Source of the DNA: Endozoicomonas atrinae
GTDB taxonomy: Bacteria > Pseudomonadota > Gammaproteobacteria > Pseudomonadales > Endozoicomonadaceae
Assembly (NCBI RefSeq): GCF_001647025.1
Contig: NZ_LUKQ02000014.1
Location: 1-45,282, forward strand
DNA length: 45,282 bases
Reading direction: 5' to 3'
Numbering within the stretch: position 1 is the first letter of the stretch; each line of letters begins with the position of its first letter. The translations under genes and the position numbers were made by a program. Shown here one piece after another: positions 40,998 through 45,282 of the stretch. Below the pieces are notes generated by a model that saw only the letters and a program-made list of their open reading frames with translations, searched no databases and was not told where the DNA came from.

Positions 40998-42548
40998 ATG
41001 AAGCAGTTTAAACAGTTTTGCATTTCCTTTTTGGTTTCTATTATTTTGATTCCCATAGCTCAAGCAGATGAGACTACGGTAACGCCGGATAAATTACATA
41101 TCAGTTATGTCAGGCAGTATATGGCAAACAACCGTTTCTTTGATCGTATTCAAGTTGCCGGATATGCGGGGCAGCCAGTTGATGCCCAGGTTAGAGCTGG
41201 CAGGGCAGAAGCAAAACGACAATATGACTGGGTGCTGCGCGAGTATTCATTGTATGAGTCGTTACCCTATCTTGCGTTTTATATTCCAGCTTTTATCGTT
41301 GGAGGCACAGCGCTTGCCTACAAAGACGCTATTTCGAACTTTATGGTTACTAGCTCAGCTTTTGGTCACATATTAATTTCAGCTGCTATTGGATTAGGTG
41401 TCGGGATAACAGTCGCCACCGCTATTCCATTTGGTATGAATGTCTATTACGGAATATTTGCTCCAAAACTTGCAGAAGAGAATTTGATATTGGCCTATGG
41501 TGCAAAGAAAGCACTGCTGGATAAGCGCACTCAGCATTACATTGAGGATGAACTGTTTTACAGTTTCTGGCGAAGCCCCAGCAGTGAAGCTCTTAGCCGG
41601 TTGCAGAAAATTCTTGATAAAGCATTAAGGCTTCCGTTTTACTCTAAAGAACTGGTGTATGATGAAGACAAAATCGATGAGGTTCTTCGAGATTATCCAA
41701 CCTATGTGGCCGACCGGTTAAAACTGTTTGCTCATTCCGAGTTGATTTATCAGCAGACGGATGCATCAATTTTCGACAGTCATTATCCGATTTATTTCTT
41801 AGGTGCACCAGGTACCGGAAAAACCCATGCAGCCAGGCAGCTTGCTGAAGCGATGGGGACTAACCTTGCCGTCGTCACTCTGGATGGTGCAAGTATTGAT
41901 GATATTGTCGGAACCCCTTTTGAAAGTGCCAATGCAAAGGCGGGAAGAATTCTTGATGCTATCGTTGCTCGTACAGATTCGAGCCAGGATATTAATCATC
42001 ACAATCAGGTTCTGTTGATTGATGAGTTTGATCGTTTGTTCATATCCGGAAATGAGAAAAGCAAGGACGTTCTGTCATTTATGTTGAAGCTGCTCGATCC
42101 ATCGAATCGTTCTTACTACAGTCCATACCTTAAAACAGAAGTGCGTTTGCCCGATACGATCATTCTTGCTGGTAATCGTGATATTCACGAGTTAAGTGCC
42201 CATGACCCTGAGCTTGAAGCAATAGCCTCCAGGCTGGATAAAGTAGTATTTGAAGGTTTTGATAGCAGGGCGAAAAAGAAAATTGCATTTGAAATCATGG
42301 TTCCAAATAAGGAAAGGCGCTATCAGTCTGCAGGTAAGCTTTTCGCAGACTTTACGCTACCTGAAAGTGGCCATGAAATGATTCATGCCTTTATTGAAAC
42401 TGATCAAGACCCAGGGCTGCGCTCCCTTGAAAAATATATATCCCAGGTTTTTGAGAAGTACGCTCATAGCCTTGGGCCAAAGAGCCTGATCCCTGCTGGA
42501 AATGAAGCTGAACATTGGGGTAGGCATCCGCTTCCTGCAGGAGAGTAG
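40998..42548 (+). CDS. Membrane-associated AAA+ ATPase with N-terminal signal-like sequence, 516 aa
   Basis: From ATG 40998 the protein opens with a signal-peptide-like sequence (MKQFKQFCISFLVSIILIPIAQADE). Two hydrophobic segments follow at about 88-110 and 121-150, and then an AAA+ module. Walker A is GAPGTGKT (269-276). Walker B is VLLIDEFD (338-345, Asp342-Glu343). Sensor 1 is ILAGNRD and an arginine-finger-like SRLDKV follows. ATP-driven remodelling of proteins is the family role; the substrate is unknown. If the first segment is a cleaved signal, or if all three segments cross the membrane, the ATPase would face the periplasm, where ATP is absent, so the true topology or destination is puzzling. 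It sits alone on the plus strand between hutXW and hmuVUT. Confidence 0.75.
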   Translation: MKQFKQFCISFLVSIILIPIAQADETTVTPDKLHISYVRQYMANNRFFDRIQVAGYAGQPVDAQVRAGRAEAKRQYDWVLREYSLYESLPYLAFYIPAFIVGGTALAYKDAISNFMVTSSAFGHILISAAIGLGVGITVATAIPFGMNVYYGIFAPKLAEENLILAYGAKKALLDKRTQHYIEDELFYSFWRSPSSEALSRLQKILDKALRLPFYSKELVYDEDKIDEVLRDYPTYVADRLKLFAHSELIYQQTDASIFDSHYPIYFLGAPGTGKTHAARQLAEAMGTNLAVVTLDGASIDDIVGTPFESANAKAGRILDAIVARTDSSQDINHHNQVLLIDEFDRLFISGNEKSKDVLSFMLKLLDPSNRSYYSPYLKTEVRLPDTIILAGNRDIHELSAHDPELEAIASRLDKVVFEGFDSRAKKKIAFEIMVPNKERRYQSAGKLFADFTLPESGHEMIHAFIETDQDPGLRSLEKYISQVFEKYAHSLGPKSLIPAGNEAEHWGRHPLPAGE

Positions 42549-42565
42549 TTTTTGTTAATTGATAA

Positions 42566-42601
42566 AAATATGGCTTGGTTCACCAGCATCAAGCCATATT
42601 T
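42566..42601. terminator. Hairpin between the convergent AAA+ and hmuV genes
   Basis: AAATATGGCTTG (42566-42577) and CAAGCCATATTT (42590-42601) form a perfect 12-bp stem with a 12-nt loop. A-rich and T-rich ends on both sides make it a likely bidirectional terminator for the two convergent genes. Confidence 0.75.
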
Positions 42602-42617
42602 GAATCAAAAGACACAA

Positions 42618-43406
42618 TTAATGATTTACCACAAGCGGGCAGTGGTAGACAGGGTGCTCTGACACACTGACCTCAATATCAAACACCTCTCCAATGGTTT
42701 CTGGTGTCAGAACCTGATGGGGTGTTCCTTCCGCAGCCATCTTTCCATTCTTCAGGATTACAATCCGGTCAGAATATCGTGCTGCCAGATTCAGGTCGTG
42801 CATGATGACCATAACGCCGATACCCTGGTCCGCTTCCTGTCGGGCCATTTTCAGGGTTAGCTGCTGATGGGCTGGGTCCAATGCAGATGTCGGTTCATCA
42901 AGTAACAGATAACGCTGGCCATGAGTGCTTTCATCCCAGATCTGTGCCAGAACCCGTGCCATATGAACACGCTGGCGCTCACCACCGGAAAGGGTGGTGT
43001 AATGACGATCCTTAAGGTGTAAGCCATCAACTTTCTTAAGGGCTTCCCGGGTGATCATAAGATTTTCATCATGATGACTGGCGCAGGGAATTCGGCCAAG
43101 CAGCACCACCTCTTCCACAGTAAAGGGAAAGCTCAATGAGGACGACTGTGGCAAAACACCGAGCATCAATGCCTGGTGATTCAATGGCCAGTCATTCCGG
43201 CCATTAAGCAGTACATCGCCACTGGATGGTTTTCTCTCGCCACTGATGACTTTCATCAACGTACTTTTACCGGCACCGTTCGGGCCAAGTACAGAAACCA
43301 CTTCACCTGGCTTCAAGGTCAGGTTAATGTCCTGAAGCAGACTCCTGCCTTCGATATGAACCGAGACTCCCTGAACTTCCAGAGTATTTACTACTGCTCT
43401 TTCCAT
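42618..43406 (-). CDS. hmuV: Heme ABC transporter ATP-binding protein HmuV
   Basis: This 262-aa ABC ATPase powers import of heme across the inner membrane. Walker A is GPNGAGKST, the signature is LSGGERQRVHMARVLAQI, Walker B is YLLLDEPTSALD and the switch His is in VIMHDLNLAARYSD, all of the FecE/HmuV type. I chose ATG at 43406 (MERAVVNTLEV), one base after the hmuU stop and after an AAGGA site. The longer frame to 43460 would run 50 bp into hmuU and add a Cys-rich N-terminus foreign to the family. It is the last gene of hmuTUV. Confidence 0.92.
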   Translation of the reverse strand: MERAVVNTLEVQGVSVHIEGRSLLQDINLTLKPGEVVSVLGPNGAGKSTLMKVISGERKPSSGDVLLNGRNDWPLNHQALMLGVLPQSSSLSFPFTVEEVVLLGRIPCASHHDENLMITREALKKVDGLHLKDRHYTTLSGGERQRVHMARVLAQIWDESTHGQRYLLLDEPTSALDPAHQQLTLKMARQEADQGIGVMVIMHDLNLAARYSDRIVILKNGKMAAEGTPHQVLTPETIGEVFDIEVSVSEHPVYHCPLVVNH

Positions 43407-43407
43407 A

Positions 43408-44454
43408 TCAGGCAATCCTTTTACGCTGCTGCCACAACAGTGACAGGAAGAAAGGGGCACCCATCAAGGCAGTGACAATACCAATGGGAAGTTCTGCAGG
43501 GGCGACAATGGTGCGGGAAATCATATCCGCTGCCAGTAACAGAATGCCGCCCAGCATGGCTGAGGCCGGCAGAAGAATACGATGATCGGGGCCAACGGCT
43601 AATCGGATCAGATGCGGAACCACCAATCCTACAAAGCCAATAACACCACTGACGGAAACGGATACACCCACTGCCAGAGCAGTCAGGAAGATCAGTTTCA
43701 GTTTGACCTTCTGTACGTCAATGCCCAGATGACGGGCTTCAGACTCACCCAGCAGCAGCGCGTTTAGTACCAGGCCATAACGACCCAGGATCAGGATAAC
43801 GGGGACTAATAACGTGGCACAGATGATGACCAGATCCCAGGTAGCACCACCGAGGCTGCCCATTTGCCAGAAGGTCAGGTTGCGCAGCATGGTGTCATCA
43901 GCGATGTAGTTCAGCATGCCCATACCAGCACCGGCCAGGGCGTTGATAGCGACACCGGCCAACAGCATGGTGGCAACAGAAGTACCATTGTTGGTTGTAC
44001 CCACTTTATAAACCAGCCAGGTGGACAAAACCCCGCCTGCAAAGGCCAGAATGGATACGCTGTAGCTTTGAATCAGGGACGATGCACCAGCAAACAGCAG
44101 GCCACCAAGAACGATAGCAATGCCTGCTCCCAGGGCAGCTCCCGTGGACACACCAATGATACTGGGGTCAGCCAGTGGGTTCCTGAACAAGCCCTGCATG
44201 GATGCACCAGCCACGGCCAGCGAACCACCGACAATAAGGCCCAGCAGGGTTCTGGGTAAACGAATTGACTCAATAATCAGAGCTGACTGGCTGCTGATGG
44301 CGCTGTCAGATAAACCAAGTCGGTCAAGCAGTATGGTCAGAATATCGCCTGCGGGAATTGGAACAGCGCCAACTCCAATGGACACAATCACCACGACTGG
44401 CAGCAGGATTGCCAGTCCGGTTAACAGCAGTGCCCCCTGATGGTTACGACTCAT
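43408..44454 (-). CDS. hmuU: Heme ABC transporter permease HmuU (FecCD family)
   Basis: This 348-aa inner-membrane permease has about ten helices and the FecCD/BtuC features RLPRTLLGLIVGGSLAVAGASMQGLFRNPLADPSIIGVSTGAALGAG... at the N-terminal half and GVIGFVGLVVPHLIRLAVGPDHR with LPIGIVTALMGAPFFLSLLW near the end. It forms a homodimer channel with HmuV beneath and takes heme from the periplasmic protein HmuT. It overlaps the 3' end of the hmuT remnant by 11 bp. Confidence 0.92.
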   Translation of the reverse strand: MSRNHQGALLLTGLAILLPVVVIVSIGVGAVPIPAGDILTILLDRLGLSDSAISSQSALIIESIRLPRTLLGLIVGGSLAVAGASMQGLFRNPLADPSIIGVSTGAALGAGIAIVLGGLLFAGASSLIQSYSVSILAFAGGVLSTWLVYKVGTTNNGTSVATMLLAGVAINALAGAGMGMLNYIADDTMLRNLTFWQMGSLGGATWDLVIICATLLVPVILILGRYGLVLNALLLGESEARHLGIDVQKVKLKLIFLTALAVGVSVSVSGVIGFVGLVVPHLIRLAVGPDHRILLPASAMLGGILLLAADMISRTIVAPAELPIGIVTALMGAPFFLSLLWQQRKRIA

Positions 44455-44919
44455 TGGAGGATGGATTACCTTGGTCTAAGTAAAAAGATTTTGCCAGAGA
44501 CAGTGCAACGTCTCCTGTTCGTGGGCCGAGACCGCCCAGTAGCATATTACCATCGATGGCAACCACCCGGCCGCTTTTACCCGCAGGCGTCTGCTTCAGA
44601 ATAGGCATCTGCTCCAGCAGTGTTTCCGGTGTCATATCCGGGTTACTGGTGGACCCAGGGAAAATGATCACCTCGGGTGCCAGCAACAACATGGCTTCAT
44701 TGGAAAGCGCCTTATACCCTTTGAACTGCTCTGCTGCAGGGTTGTATCCGCCTGCCAGACCAATCATGGAGTTAGCCGCCGTACCCGTGCCTGCGATGGT
44801 TGGAGAGCGTCCGCCCATGGCCAACACAAAAAGAACCGGTACTTTCTTCTCATGTTTTTTCTCATAAGAAGCGGCCAGCGCTTTTGCTTCGTCCAGAGAG
44901 TCTTCAATGTCCTCCCATA
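44444..44919 (-). pseudogene. hmuT: hmuT (heme-binding periplasmic protein), 5' part displaced by an insertion sequence
   Basis: About 158 C-terminal residues of the heme ABC transporter substrate-binding protein remain, from WEDIEDSLDEAKALAASYEKK through VPVLFVLAMGGRSPTIAGTGTAANSMIGLAGG and LLAPEVIIFPG to GKSGRVVAIDGNMLLGGLGPRTGD. These match the second lobe of HmuT. The first lobe and the signal peptide are missing: to the right the reading frame runs into antisense sequence of an ISKra4-type element. The 5' part may lie beyond the element, outside the window. With hmuT broken, periplasmic heme capture by this importer is probably lost unless another binding protein serves it, and transcription of hmuUV may also be affected. 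Confidence 0.8.
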
Positions 44920-45282
44920 GGGTGCTCTCTCTGAATGATTGAAACAATAGTGCTCTATTTTCACAGCTACTATGGGAACACCACTCATAATAGTTAACTG
45001 TCATGCCCGCTTCTGTTATTTCCAGCTCTACCAAAAGCATCGTTTTGCAAATTGAAGTTTCTATAGATTCAGGCAACATGCTGAATCTTGAAGATAGTTT
45101 ACAGCGTGCACTCAATGAAGCCGGGCAGCTTGGAACAAAAGAGTTATTGGGGCTATTTGAATCACCCAATAAAGAACCTATCGTCGTTAATCAGCAGAAG
45201 TGGAACTACAAAGGAAAGGTTCTTAAGCACTATGAAACCTTATACGGTCGTATACCTTTGGAGCGCTCCGTATATCAGGGTG
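44920..45282 (+). mobile_element. ISKra4-family insertion sequence, left end, running off the window
   Basis: hmuT homology ends near 44920, where GGGTGCTCTC begins a new sequence; about 83 bp further on the transposase starts. The element continues past 45282, so the right end, inverted repeat and target duplication cannot be seen. The exact left boundary is inferred from the loss of hmuT similarity and may be off by some bases. Confidence 0.65.
45003..45282 (+). CDS. ISKra4-family transposase, N-terminal fragment
   Basis: The plus-strand frame starting at ATG 45003 encodes about 93 residues to the window edge. Its NMLNLEDSLQRALNEAGQLGTKELL segment and the following YKGKVLKHYETLYGRIPLERSVYQG are characteristic of the N-terminus of ISKra4 transposases (usual pattern 'YGxxxVERHVYQ'). 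The rest, including the DDE catalytic part, lies outside the window. It is transcribed against hmuT. Confidence 0.75.
   Translation, partial: MPASVISSSTKSIVLQIEVSIDSGNMLNLEDSLQRALNEAGQLGTKELLGLFESPNKEPIVVNQQKWNYKGKVLKHYETLYGRIPLERSVYQG

Noticed and set aside
44444-45169. A 241-aa open frame read as a single protein
   Set aside because: It is a chimera: the first ~80 codons are antisense to the ISKra4 transposase and only the remainder is hmuT.

Overview
The window looks like a gammaproteobacterial chromosome segment, most probably from an Endozoicomonas-like marine, animal-associated Oceanospirillales bacterium. The pointers are ordinary gammaproteobacterial housekeeping genes (cysQ-nudE, yrfG-hslR, a PqiA/PqiB-type MCE operon, xdhABC, hutWX, hmuTUV) interrupted by very large, visibly AT-richer genes for eukaryote-like proteins. 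The taxon is an inference from gene content; no rRNA or tRNA was found.

Layout, left to right. (1) 1-1.4 kb: a xanthine-type NCS2 permease that has lost its C-terminus, with two palindromic operators upstream. (2) 1.5-13.3 kb: a small lipoprotein, then an AT-rich block of two giant minus-strand genes. One encodes a 1368-aa basic protein with repeated helix-turn-helix-like modules. The other encodes a 2282-aa protein with a coiled coil of over 1000 residues, followed by a C-terminal ubiquitin-specific-protease (USP, peptidase C19) domain whose Cys, His and Asp boxes can be read. (3) 13.5-22.9 kb: amino-acid racemase, YhhN membrane protein, secreted metallophosphoesterase, OB-fold lipoprotein, cysQ, nudE, yrfG, hslR, a PdxA-family dehydrogenase and a DeoR regulator. 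(4) 23.2-27.9 kb: two PqiA-like membrane proteins, a six-domain MCE protein and a PlsC-type acyltransferase. (5) 27.9-34.4 kb: xdhC-xdhB-xdhA divergent from an AzgA-type purine permease. (6) 34.5-38.6 kb: a small secreted protein, a Gfo/Idh/MocA oxidoreductase, a DegT aminotransferase and a membrane-anchored OTU-type cysteine protease. (7) 38.7-45.3 kb: heme locus hutX-hutW and hmuV-hmuU-hmuT, with an AAA+ ATPase gene lying between the two parts and hmuT cut by an ISKra4-family insertion sequence that runs off the window.

How the genes fit together. Purine catabolism is represented twice (permease near 1 kb; xdh/permease near 32 kb), and both regulatory regions carry two copies of a 16-bp palindrome resembling the RutR box, which suggests one shared regulator. 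A perfect FNR-type site lies in front of the AzgA permease and another in front of hutW, where it sits next to a Fur-like site; this fits the oxygen-independent heme-degrading role of HutW.

The most unusual content is two unrelated putative deubiquitinases (USP and OTU folds) in one bacterial window, together with a repeat-rich, possibly DNA-binding giant protein. These are candidates for effectors acting on a eukaryotic host. No secretion system was seen in the window.
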